Shown here: positions 32,879 to 42,589 of the stretch, piece by piece | How the letters are laid out: every line of letters begins with the position of its first letter | How positions within the stretch are numbered: position 1 is the stretch's first letter | Assembly: GCA_949775045.1 (NCBI GenBank) | Contig: OX459097.1 | Coordinates: forward strand, 12,122,695 to 12,186,694 | Direction of reading: 5' to 3' | Length of the DNA: 64,000 nt | Source of the DNA: Metridium senile | Lineage: Eukaryota; Cnidaria; Anthozoa; Actiniaria; Metridiidae | Made by a program: the position numbers and the translations under genes | Notes under the pieces: generated by a model | Database searches by the model: none | Told to the model about the DNA's origin: nothing | The model's input: only the letters and a program-made list of their open reading frames with translations

Positions 32879-33064
32879 CTATGTGATCCAAATACAGATG
32901 ATTATAAGTACTATTAAATAGTTCCCATAGCAAAAGGCGGTAAAGCCGACTACTAGCATAAATAAGAGAATAACAGCGATTTGAGCAAACTCGGCATGCT
33001 TGGGCTTGTACTCTTTCTCTTCCGTGCTGCTATTACGGCTGCGAAGGCGTTTTAGTCGCATCAC
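32879..33064 (-). CDS. Possible small single-pass membrane protein, 60-61 residues
   Basis: The frame begins MMRLKRLRSRNSSTEEKEY, a basic then acidic head, followed by a hydrophobic stretch of about 32 residues starting at IAVILLFMLVV and running almost to the end. The layout is that of a small tail-anchored or type II membrane protein, cytosolic head first. It lies 350 bases beyond the MKKS stop on the same strand. A second Met at residue 2 is an equal start. I do not recognise the family, and splicing before the end cannot be excluded. Confidence 0.4.
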   Translation of the reverse strand: MMRLKRLRSRNSSTEEKEYKPKHAEFAQIAVILLFMLVVGFTAFCYGNYLIVLIIICIWIT

Positions 33065-33415
33065 GATGCTTGATCAGCGTCCAACATATATATTATGACT
33101 ATTACAGAGATCCGCTCCACTATTTACTACCGGCTGTCTGTATCAATGGCGGTCTAGTCCCTCAATACCGCGATCACCATGCACCTAAATCAAACAAACT
33201 GTAATTCGAACACTTGATCGCAACCATGAGTCACACAAGTCCTTACTTGATTGTTTTCATAATCAGCGGAAATGGGAATCCCCTGTTAATTGCCGCTGAC
33301 CGGAAATGACTTTTTAATGTGTTGGCCATTTTATCGACACCATGTAGCCATTTTATCGACACCATGTAGAGCTAGGTTGAGCAGCTTTATATAGTTAGTA
33401 ATTCAATGTTTGTCT

Positions 33416-34749
33416 TCAATCAGAAACAAGATGTTTTACTCTCAAAATGACATTAGCAGTCTCAAAAGATGTCTGAAGTAAAGTCACTTTGGATAAATGT
33501 AGATCAAAGATTTTGTCTTGAAATGTCATTTCCCGTACATTACAGATCCTTGAAGAACTTTTCTCATCATCGTAACAACCATCATTACCCATGATACACC
33601 AGTTAGCACACTGATCACGAGACACAAGTCCACAAATGCATGATGGGATATCAGAGGTGTCAGGTGCTTCCCCTGGAGCAAAGATCCAGTGATGGTGATT
33701 GGCTGAGTCAGTCACATGATCACCACCATCATGGTCTAGGCTCTTAGCAATAGTTTCTAGGCAACAGGCAATGTTGTCCATGACAGCGATGTATTGACCT
33801 ATAGCAAGGGGAAAAATTCATTAATAAAGTGTTAGACTGTAAGACAGTCCCTACTTTTACAAAAAAAATCCATTTGGCCAAAACTTCGCTTGATCGAACC
33901 TCAACTTGTTTCAATGGAGTTTTCACAGAAAATTAGGGACTGTTCATTGTAGTCTAATGATGTGTGAATTTACTAATATACATTTGTAAAAACACAATAC
34001 TCCGATCCAACTACAAGCTAGTTGTCTGGTTTTACTGTGCGACTCGCCGTACCCTAGTTACTTACAAAAACTTTTAATGAATTTTTGACATTATTTTGAC
34101 ATTTTTCCATCTCAATGGACCAATCAGGTACAAATTTATATTGACAGGAGGAGTTAATATCGAGAGGTGGAGACTTTAGAAACTTTGATGTCTGTAATTG
34201 GTCCGATAGAGATGAAAAAATGTCAAAAATGCATCAAAAGCTTTTGTAAGTGACTATGGTACGGCAAGTTGCACAGTCACAAATAAATGCATTGTAGTTA
34301 GTTTGGTAGCAAATTTTGTTTGCATAGAAGTTTATGAAGTGGTTATACTTGAGCATGTTGTGATGTGAAAATGATTGAATGGTACCTTTAGTGCAGCCAA
34401 GTCTATCCAGAGGTGAATCATCACAGTGTCTGGCAGTGTATCTAATGTACCAGGCAAGATGTGTGTCCAGACACCCACCTCCTGGTACCACGTATGGACT
34501 GGATATCACTCCTTGTAGTGTACCGATGACTGACTGACAGGTTGTCTTGAGCTCATTTAATGATGTTTCATTTGGTGCACAGAGAACAAGAGTTGTGACA
34601 GGACATGATGATGATGAAAAGGATGATGATGTTGATGATGAAGATGAAGATTGATGTTGTTTTGATGATGATGATGATGATGGAGATGATGATGGATGTT
34701 GTTTTGATGATGATGATGGATGTGATGATGATGATGATGATGGATGTTG

Positions 34750-34784
<35 letters not shown>

Positions 34785-34898
34785 TGGATGATGATGATGG
34801 ATGTTTTGATGATGGATGTTTTGATGATGATGTTGATGAAGATGGATGTTGTGATGATAATGATGATGATGGTGATGATAATGATGTGGATAAAGAAG

Positions 34899-34930
<32 letters not shown>

Positions 34931-37900
34931 GAAACCACACTGCCTGGTAATATGTGCAGATAGCTGTGGGCAGAAACAATAATTCAATTAAAAAAATAAA
35001 TTATAAAAAACAACAGATTTGAAGATTTCTTTGAATATTTCACTTGAAATAGTGTGCATTATAAATTCCTTATTAATCATCATGATAATAATTATAATTG
35101 TTATTACCTTTTGTTGTTTATGACTGTGTGGTCAATGCTACCAACATGACCAAACCAGTCACTGGGGATGTCCTTTGTAAAGGTGCTGATGACCCTGGCG
35201 CCTGTCAATCTCTGTACTGAACCAATGTGTAGTACAGATAGACGATCTATTGCATATACACCCTGAAAGCACATAAATATATTACACAATGGCTGCTATA
35301 ACCAACCAATACGTAGTACTGATAGACGACCTATTACATGTATACACTCTGAAATCACATAAATATATTACACAATGGCTGCTATAACCAACCAATACAT
35401 AGTACTGATCATAGACGACCTATTACATATAATTTACACACCCTGAAAGCACATAAATATATTACACAATGGCTGCTATAACCAACCAATACATAGTACT
35501 GATAGATGATCTATTGCATATACACTCTGAAAGCACATTGATATTATTTTGAATTGGTAGATTATCAGAAAATTTGCATGCAGGAGGTTGGGTTTGAACC
35601 CTGGCCAGACCGACACTCAGGGTCTTAAAATAATCAAGGATAATGTACTGCCTTTTTTTAAATTTCTATCTGAAAATTGTTAGTCTTTGCATCTTTTTGA
35701 ATAAGGACTTTTATTGAAGGCCTCGTCTCTCCACACTACATTAACTTACCTGCACTGAAGGGATGAAAAAGAACCACTGAGGATGTAACCCTGGCTGTGA
35801 CCACCCTCAGTGACTAATACATACAGTGTACCATTGAACTACTAATTTGTACACATGATAATTGTAATGCGTATTGAAATGTATGAAAAATGTGCACCAC
35901 ATTACATAACATCACCATCATAAACCATCTGTTTTAGTATCAGCACCAAATTACAATAGTATCTGGTAATACAGATACAGATCTATACAAACACTCCCCT
36001 TGGGGCTTTTCAGTGACTGTTTACAAATTTCAATTTTAATGTGGAGGACTAATCGGACTGCTAGAAGCAGTTTACAATCAGAGTGAAGACAGACCTACGG
36101 TTTTACATCCTTATCCGAGAAGACATGAAGGTCTAAACATTAATTTTGCAGATCTAATTACAAAGGCAGCACCTTCTCCTCAATTGTTTTTTTCCTCAAG
36201 ACCCTGAGTATTGGTCCGGCTGGGACGCGAACCCCACACCTCCCGCACTGTAGTCTGGCACTAAACCAACTAAGCCAACTGGTCGGCAGTAAATCTATGT
36301 ATTCCTATGCCCTACCTGTTCTTTTAGAAACTTCTTTAGGGCAGGATGAATAACCTTCTGACAAGCAACAAGACCAACCCCCTCCTTGACAAACATTGAC
36401 GCCACACCCTTTATCAACTCCAACACCCCCTTGCTAAGATCATCCTTCTTTACTCTGCCTGTGGCAATGGGTACCACCCCTTCTGTCCATTCATCAGTAT
36501 CACCAGCCATGGAAATATTGTACAGGGCCACTTTAAGATTTCTGACTGTAGTGTTTTGATGGTACATGTATGTTGGTATTTCAGGAGCTTCTAAGAGGAC
36601 ACCGTTGACAACTTTAGTGTCTGTTACAGGACTTCCTTCGCAGGTCAAAAACTGTATAGGCCACTGCTTGATGCTAGCATCTGATAGGGATGGTACTGAT
36701 TGTAAAAATGCCTAAAATAAATAAATACCATGAAAATCATTAGAGCAGTTTTTTTTAATTTGGCCTTAGAGGTGTGGTTTATAGTACCACATTTTTGAGG
36801 AAAAATGATTGGCCACAATCAATCAAATGTCACTAAAACAAAACATAATTTCAAACAAGCAATTACTATTCAGCTCTAGTGATTATAATTCCCGTGGGGG
36901 AGGGGGGGGGGGGAGGTGTTGGGACTCCCTATTGAAAGAGGGTGGGGATGCTCGCTGAAAATTCTGAAAATGACCCCTAAAAGGGACCTGTATTTTGAGA
37001 TGATGTGCGTGGCAGTCATGAAATTTCATCCCTAAGAGGGACCAGAAAGGGGATTCAAATAAAAATCAATCTTTGAAAAGAAGCATTGTTGTTGATCTTA
37101 TACCCTAAAAGGGACCACAAAACTCAGATGGTGGGCATTTTGGTTCATTAACAACCTGAGCGGGACCGAAACCTTGATTTCAACCCCTAAAAGGGATGGC
37201 GAGCATCCCAGTCCCTTTGACCTCCGAGTCCCCCCCTCCCGGGTTATAATTACAGTAATCATCCTGAAATACCTTCAATAGGACAGTAGACAGAAACTCC
37301 TTGTCATGTTCAGATAGACAGCAGGCAGGCTTACTACCAAGCACTCCCCTGACTAAACACAACATCATCTTTAAATCACCAATATCAATCTTGATCTTCC
37401 ATGTACATGTTGGGCTTGTAAGATAACTAGTGATAATGTCATGGGCATCACTGATCACTTCTAGAATAACTGATCGTTGTACTTCTAGCTTGAGTGATGA
37501 TTCTACTAGTCTAGAACAGAAGAAACAATTAAATGTGACTATTTCTAAAGGTTGTTCTCTACTAGCCTTCTCCACAGGCAACCCACCGGGATTTCAGACT
37601 TCCTATCTATATTGGGCTTCCTTTGTTGAGAAAAAAGAGGATTAGGACTAGGAACGAAAAGCTGCAAATCATCAATTTGTCCTAAGTTCTATCTTGGTCG
37701 TCCCACAGGAACCCCAAGAAAAAAAAGCAGAAAAGTGAAAAAAAGTTGGGAAGTTGCCTGCGGAGGCTGGTTTTCTGCTAGCAGAGACTACTTTTTCCAC
37801 CATACCGATGAGAGAATAGATGCCTCTGCACTCAACCATTCAGTTCTTTAATGATGCCGCATTCACAACTGTGCATAAATATAACCAGCTACAGACTGGT

Positions 37901-39192
37901 TACAGACAAGTTTTTCTCCTGACATCATGTATATGTATGGTCATTAATCAACTAGCAGGAAATATCACATACTGTAAAGTCATCTCTGTGATCAACCAAT
38001 GTTATTATATTTCATTGTGTTACTTAGTGATGGAAACACATGCACAACAAAGAAACTACTGTTGAACATTAGTACTTCATCATCTAGTCTGCATAGAAGT
38101 GCTTTGGGGGAGGGGAGGGAAGAGGAAATGGTTTGAGGGAAGGGTCATCCTTCATTTTGATACCTTGTAATCATAATCGCCATTGTAAGTCCTCCATCAT
38201 TAAATACATCTAAATGACCCTTTATTGCCATCATTATCAGTCTGAGAACAGGATGAGACACACCCATAAGATGATTGACAATCTGACTACTGGATGATGT
38301 TACGGTCACATGACCACCAGCATAGGTATGAAGAAACTTCAACCTTTAGATAAAAACACAACCAATAGCTGTTATAATTACAGTTATAATATGCAAGTGC
38401 TTTTGAGCAATGGATTAAAGTCTAGGCTTTCATTTTGACAGAGAGCCATATGACTTGAATCCATTGTTTAAAAACATTTGCATATAACATAAATAAGAGC
38501 TTCTGATCCCATGTTATGTCCTTGAAAAATAGCCAATTGAAAATGATATTGTCATTAGAGAATGTTGCAAATTATGTAAAAACTTTACAAACAACATTTT
38601 TGACATGATAATGATGATAATAATGAAAATAAAAAATGATGATGGTGATTATGTATAGTGATGATCTTCTTTGTTTATAAACTTTGCACTTAGGCAGGGT
38701 ATCCCCAAAGAGTACTCAGGCTCCACTACAAGGATGGTGATAAGGATAACAATTATTATGATAATGATATTGACAGAAATGATGATGATGATATTAACTA
38801 AATAATAACAACGCACAATGTAACCTCCTATGCAGCCGCTCCTTTGTATTGCCACGGAGACTTGTATTGCGTGACGATACAAACCTAGGAGCGGCTGCAT
38901 AGGAGGCTACGCACAATGTTGTGTATGATGACATTGAAGTCATCATCATCATCTAGCTTTCATAATGAATTTATAACCTTCCATACGGCCCATAGCAGGA
39001 CTCTGCCAGTCTCCCAAAAGACTTGATGATATCAATAATAGTGCCATCAGATAGCAAATTATCATGAATCTAAAACAAAGAGAATATTGCCAATTTTAGA
39101 AAATGTAAGTTAAATATCAAATTTATAGCATGCATCAATGCAGGTACCTTTCTATTTTCAGTCTTCTTTGCAGGCTGTAGTATCCTGTTCAT
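33416..39192 (-). CDS. MKKS: McKusick-Kaufman/Bardet-Biedl chaperonin-like protein 6
   Basis: Exons, 5' to 3': 39148-39192, 38978-39069, 38164-38343, 37273-37510, 36316-36711, 35108-35262, 34386-34963, 33416-33798. All GT-AG, phases agree, 688 residues (human 570). It is a CCT-like chaperonin relative that helps assemble the BBSome at the ciliary base (family knowledge). Seen here: SCYGPYGRLKFLH near residue 40, FNDGGLTMAI where chaperonins have their GDGTT loop, GSKPACCLSE, CQKVIHPALKKFL, YAIDRLSVLHIGSVQRLTGA, VPGGGCLDTHLAWYIR and SLDHDGGDHVTD, all in family order. The odd part is a serine-rich insertion at about residues 379-487, absent from the vertebrate protein, which accounts for most of the extra length. 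The start MNRILQPAKK aligns with the family start. It is divergent with MRPS16. Confidence 0.95.
33832..33957. mobile_element. MITE in an MKKS intron (TTAGACTGT ends)
   Basis: TTAGACTGTAAGACAGTCCC is mirrored with a few differences by a right arm ending TGTAGTCTAA, and AGTCCCTA / TTAGGGACT is an inner pair. Confidence 0.65.
34035..34276. mobile_element. MITE in an MKKS intron, arms of about 85 bases
   Basis: CTGTGCGACTCGCCGTACC starts an arm that runs through CTTACAAAAACTTTTAATG and TCAATGGACCAAT, and nearly all of it is mirrored on the right, ending GGCAAGTTGCACAG. Confidence 0.75.
34605..34933. repeat. GAT/TGA trinucleotide array inside an MKKS coding exon
   Basis: Imperfect GAT and TGT triplets fill about 325 bases of exon 7. 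In the MKKS frame on the minus strand they encode Ser runs with scattered His-Pro, Lys, Gln and Thr. Other frames give His-, Ile-, Met- or Asp-rich shadows. There is no stop and no frame break, so the array is carried as coding sequence. Confidence 0.9.
35222..35545. repeat. Tandem copies of the MKKS intron/exon 6 boundary
   Basis: The exon start, its acceptor and the intron just upstream (landmark ACAATGGCTGCTATAACC at 35285, 35372 and 35466) recur three more times in the intron, 87-97 bases apart. Each copy keeps the acceptor-like CTTTCAG or TTTCAG and exon-like text, giving decoy splice sites. At least one copy has an in-frame stop. Confidence 0.8.
35563..35850 (+). mobile_element. SINE fragment, truncated at its head
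   Basis: It starts at a box B-like GGGTTTGAACCCTGG, then ACACTCAGGGTCTTAAAAT, and later CTCGTCTCTCCACACTAC. The order matches the SINE read on the minus strand at 36010-36292 and the tail fragment at 52085. Confidence 0.6.
36010..36292 (-). mobile_element. tRNA-derived SINE in an MKKS intron
   Basis: On the minus strand: GCCGACCAGTTGGCTTAGTT, then TGGTTTAGTGCC, then GGGGTTCGCGTCCCAGCC, so boxes A and B are in order, followed by ACTCAGGGTCTTGAGG and, further on, CTTCTCGGATAAGG. It ends next to the exon at 36316. Confidence 0.7.
36883..37252. mobile_element. Inverted-end element with CCCTAAAAGGGACC units
   Basis: The ends TTATAATTCCCG-GGGGGAGG and CCTCCCGGGTTATAA are imperfect mirrors. The interior repeats words such as CCCCTAAAAGGGACC several times. 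Similar text is found near 44690. It fills most of MKKS intron 4. Confidence 0.6.
37609..37726. mobile_element. Degraded TTGGGCTTCCTGTG family element
   Basis: ATTGGGCTTCCTTTGTTG is mirrored by CCACAGGAACCCCAAGAA about 100 bases later, with two or three mismatches. Confidence 0.45.
38821..38909. mobile_element. Short Mutator-like MITE, 9-base target duplication
   Basis: TAACCTCCTATGCAGCCGCT is mirrored by AGCGGCTGCATAGGAGGCTA. The flanks are CGCACAATG at 38812-38820 and 38910-38918. It lies in an MKKS intron. The TAGCCT start and 9-base duplication group it with the elements at 3895 and 9743. Confidence 0.8.
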
Positions 39193-39626
39193 GTGTTACA
39201 AACTTTATTTGGACAAGTAACTATTATTTTAGACCAAAATGTGAAAAAACGGCTCGATCACAAACAAGCTGTCATGAACTGACAGCAAATTTCGAAAAAA
39301 ACTCGCTGGAAAATCTCTAATTGCCGTACATTTTCTTCAATGTGTACTTTAACAAAGGCTAAGTACATTGGAATTTGTATGTTCCTGATTTTATAAGAAA
39401 TATGATCGAAATGATAAATAATTTAAAGTTCAATGTTTGAAGAGTTTTGAATCAGCCGCCATTTTGTTTCACATGAGGACTCGGAGAACAGTCGAGATAC
39501 AATCGGAATAGCGATGGAAGTCTGGGATGAGCCCACACATTCTGTGAACGCCTGGTAATATTCTCATTTGCCATGCTTCAAAATCAGTGAAGTAAAGTTT
39601 GTGTCGAAAAATATACAGTTTTAAAA
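39193..39626. promoter_or_regulatory. Shared interval between divergent MKKS and MRPS16 starts
   Basis: The start codons are 434 bases apart and point away from each other. An ATGGCGGC motif near 39458 (minus-strand sense) is a YY1-like site often found at such promoters, here only suggestive. No TATA box was seen. Confidence 0.5.
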
Positions 39627-41611
39627 ATGAAAAAAGCCACAGTTGCTTTAAGATTAGCTTTATATGGATGCAAGAATAGACCTTTTTATTATTTAGTGGC
39701 AACACATCGAAAAAAAGCCAGGAATAGAGGGTATTATGAGCAAGTAAGTGAAGACAAGTTTATATTCTAGGCAGCAGATACTATACAGTCCAGACTCCAG
39801 GGGCCGGTTGTACGAAGCCTGAATAGCGCTATCCATAGGATAAATTCCTATCCAACGAATAAAACCTATACACATTCTATACACTGGATAACTCTTATCC
39901 AGTGAATAACTTTATCCAACCAAAGTACGTGTTCTGGTATTTTTTGTTATAGATTTTATTCATAGTATATTTTGATTGCATAATTATGTTTGTGACATAT
40001 TATCATAACAAACAGTTGTAGTAGTTGGTGTTGAAGTGAAAGTATTGAAAAAATATTGTACTCATAAGTAAACTATAATTATATTACCAACATTCGTTGC
40101 TATCTGGTTGACTGCAGCTTGGGTTGACTGCGTGCAGCCCTGCATAGCTGTGCCAGTGATGTTTACAATAGGTATACATCATTCTATGCTGTGCTTAGGT
40201 CTTCCAACAGAGAACTCAAAACTTGAGTATCATATAAAATTCATATTTAATTTTGTTGATCTGATCTAAAACGTTTGATTTTTTTTTAGATTGGGACCTT
40301 TGATCCAATGCCCAACACAAGGAATGAGAAACTTGTCAGTTTAAATATGGACAGAATAAAGTAAGATTTTATGAAGATAGAGCACTAACACTATTTCCAT
40401 GAAATCAAATCAAATTGCTACTGTGTAATAGTTCTTCTTATTCACTATCAAAGACAAGTAAAGCTGTATAATGAGGTGTTATTTCCTTTTGTATCTGATG
40501 TTTCTGGTTGGGTGATAAGGACTAAATAGTCACTATTAGTTAGTAACTATTTTGTATTTATTTCATGGTTTTAGTGCTTTTGCTCTATATAACAATGTGG
40601 ATGTGTGATGACCATTCAGGTCTATGTAAATGTATGTGCATGTCAAATAGAGTACAAATGTACCTATTCCAGGTGCTGTAACAGCTTCATGTTGAGGATT
40701 GGTATGATGTTTTCTTGTGTTTTTCATAGGTATTGGCTGTCAGTTGGTGCAGAACCTTCAAGACCAGTTGGTATCCTTCTTGGATTGGTAAGTTAATCAA
40801 AGTTATTATTATTATTAATATTATTATTAATAATGATTTATATAGCGCTATTTTCCATTTAGCCCATAGGCACTTTACATTCAAAAAGAAAAGTTAAAAA
40901 AGTTACAGGGAGTAAATATTACCTTTATACATATTTTTGATTTCAAATTAATGAGACCCACAATGCCGTTCAGTCTTGGAATGCACTATTCAGTATTCAA
41001 TCAAGGGAGCACGGCAGACTGTTGTTTGTGGTTTGGATATATTCGATCTTTTGAAGGTTTTAAATTACAACGATCTTTTCAACGTTTTAAATTACATCAA
41101 CAGCTAAATTGGTAGATTAATGGGACTAACCGCCAGCAAGGGAAAAATGCGGGCGCGCCTGCCTCTGCTCACGGGGAGTTACAACTCTCGTGTGACACTC
41201 GTACATTACTCGTCCCTACGGGACTCGCTCGGCAATGATAGTTGTGCCCGCATTTTAACTGGTCAGTCGATTGACGAAAAAAGCCGTTTATGTAATTTAA
41301 AACTTGAAAAGATGGTTGTAATTTAAAACCTTCAAAAGAACGAATATATCCAAACCACAAACAACAGTCTGCCGTGCTCCCTTGATTCAATGTTTTTGAA
41401 CTACATGTAGCTGTATATCATCATTATGTTCTCCTCTTGTACATGTTTAATGTTTAAGGTTAAATATGTTGTTGTTGTTGTTGTGTTTTAGGCTGGTATT
41501 CTTCCCGTACATCCTCACAGTGTTGAAATAGCAAAACGAAACAGAGAAGCAGCTCAACAAAACCAAGAAACATCTACAGCTACAACAGAAGATGAAACAG
41601 TTGAGCAGTGA
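39627..41611 (+). CDS. MRPS16: Mitochondrial small ribosomal subunit protein bS16m
   Basis: Exons: 39627-39743, 40290-40360, 40730-40787, 41492-41611. GT-AG with agreeing phases; 121 residues (human 137). Domain S16 spans about residues 1-85: start MKKATVALRLALYGCKNRPF, then YYLVATHRKKARNRGYYEQ, IGTFDPMPNTRNEKLVSLN, and KYWLSVGAEPSRPVGILLGL. The RPFY and G-x-(F/Y)-(D/N)-P signatures are the family hallmarks. The last about 25 residues are a polar tail, as in animal homologues. It works in mitochondrial translation; the transit signal is not separate, the basic N-terminus probably serves. Intron 2 and intron 3 each hold an inverted-repeat element. Confidence 0.94.
39797..39915. mobile_element. 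GGGGCCGGTTGTACGAAG element, one end only
   Basis: CAGGGGCCGGTTGTACGAAG is a terminus widespread in animal genomes and recurs near 62597 as CAGGAGCCGGTTGTACGAAA. The matching right end is not clear here. Confidence 0.4.
40378..40587. mobile_element. MITE, TAGAGCAC family, copy 2
   Basis: The left end TAGAGCACTAACACTATTTC and right end TAGTGCTTTTGCTCTA are mirrors, and the interior shares CAAGTAAAGCTGTA and GGTTGGGTGATAA with the copy at 16188-16416. It lies in MRPS16 intron 2. Confidence 0.75.
40997..41390. mobile_element. Inverted-repeat element with long arms in MRPS16 intron 3
   Basis: TTCAATCAAGGGAGCACGGC begins an arm of roughly 75-110 bases (including CTGTTGTTTGTGGTTTGG) that is mirrored to 41390. 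The middle is GC-richer and includes CGGGCGCGCCTGCC. No open frame is convincing. Confidence 0.75.
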
Positions 41612-42589
41612 AGAGTTACTAGGATAAGACTTGCATTTGCTTGTGACTATGGAAATGATAAAGGGAAGGAAGGAAGGAAACCATCTCCCTTCCATTCTCT
41701 CCCTTTCCCATCCCTTCAATTCTCTAGTAGATGTTGTAGATAAATAAGTTACTATATATGTATACATGTTTAAATTTCTTCAAGATCAAGTTTAAGTACA
41801 AATTTAAGACTTTCGGGGAGGGGAGGGAAGGGGCTTCTCAAGTTTAATAGAGGTGTGAAAACAATAAAGTTCTTATGTTATATATTGGGTATTAGATGTT
41901 CTTTATTTTTTCTCTTCACTTCTCTTCTTTTTGTTTTCGTTTACTTTATTTTTTTATTTTCTTCAATTCTTTTTTGTTTTGTTCAAAATCATCATTGACT
42001 CCATAAACACATATCATTTGCGTACTTTTAATAACGTTGACTCAAAACAAAATACACATTTTTTTTACAAATGATAAGAACAAGAGTAATAAGAATCAAT
42101 ATAAGCAAAAACATAGAGACCGCAAGAGCATAAAGGCATGAATTTGTGCGGCTTGTTGCAGACGAAACATTTTTTGGTCACACGAAGGGATTTGTCTCTG
42201 CAAACTTTTCGCCAAGTATGTACCAGATTTCAAAAATAGTGTAAGGGCAAAATACTAAGCAAAAACATTAAATTCTTAAGAATAACCATATTAAGCAAAG
42301 GCAGAAGCGAAGGATTGTATCCTCTCAATGATGTTTGTGTCATGTTATGTTGCTGGTAATGGTACTGGTACTTTTACTGGTATTGGTACAGATACTTTTA
42401 CTAGTGATGGTAATGGTAATTGAAGTAATGTAAAGTCATCCTCAAAGTCCTCCCTCTTCTCATTTTCCTCTCAATGATGTCATATTGTTGGTAAGGGTAC
42501 TGGTACTTTTACTGGTTTTATTAATAATAGTGTAAAGTGAGGCCATCCTCAAAGTGAAAATGTCCTATTACTAGGTGTACACATTTGTA
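41612..42589. other. Convergent intergenic space, no gene
   Basis: This lies between the MRPS16 and receptor stop codons, which face each other. AATAAA at 41863-41868 (plus) and at 42517-42522 (minus) are the likely poly(A) signals of the two genes. A 146-base duplication (CCTCTCAATGATGT at 42321 and 42467, with GGTACTGGTACTTTTACTGG in both copies) lies near the receptor end. Confidence 0.6.

Noticed and set aside
34557..34987. His-, Ile- and Met-rich open frames of 125-140 residues
   Set aside because: They are other-frame readings of the trinucleotide array in MKKS exon 7; only the Ser frame joins conserved MKKS sequence on both sides.
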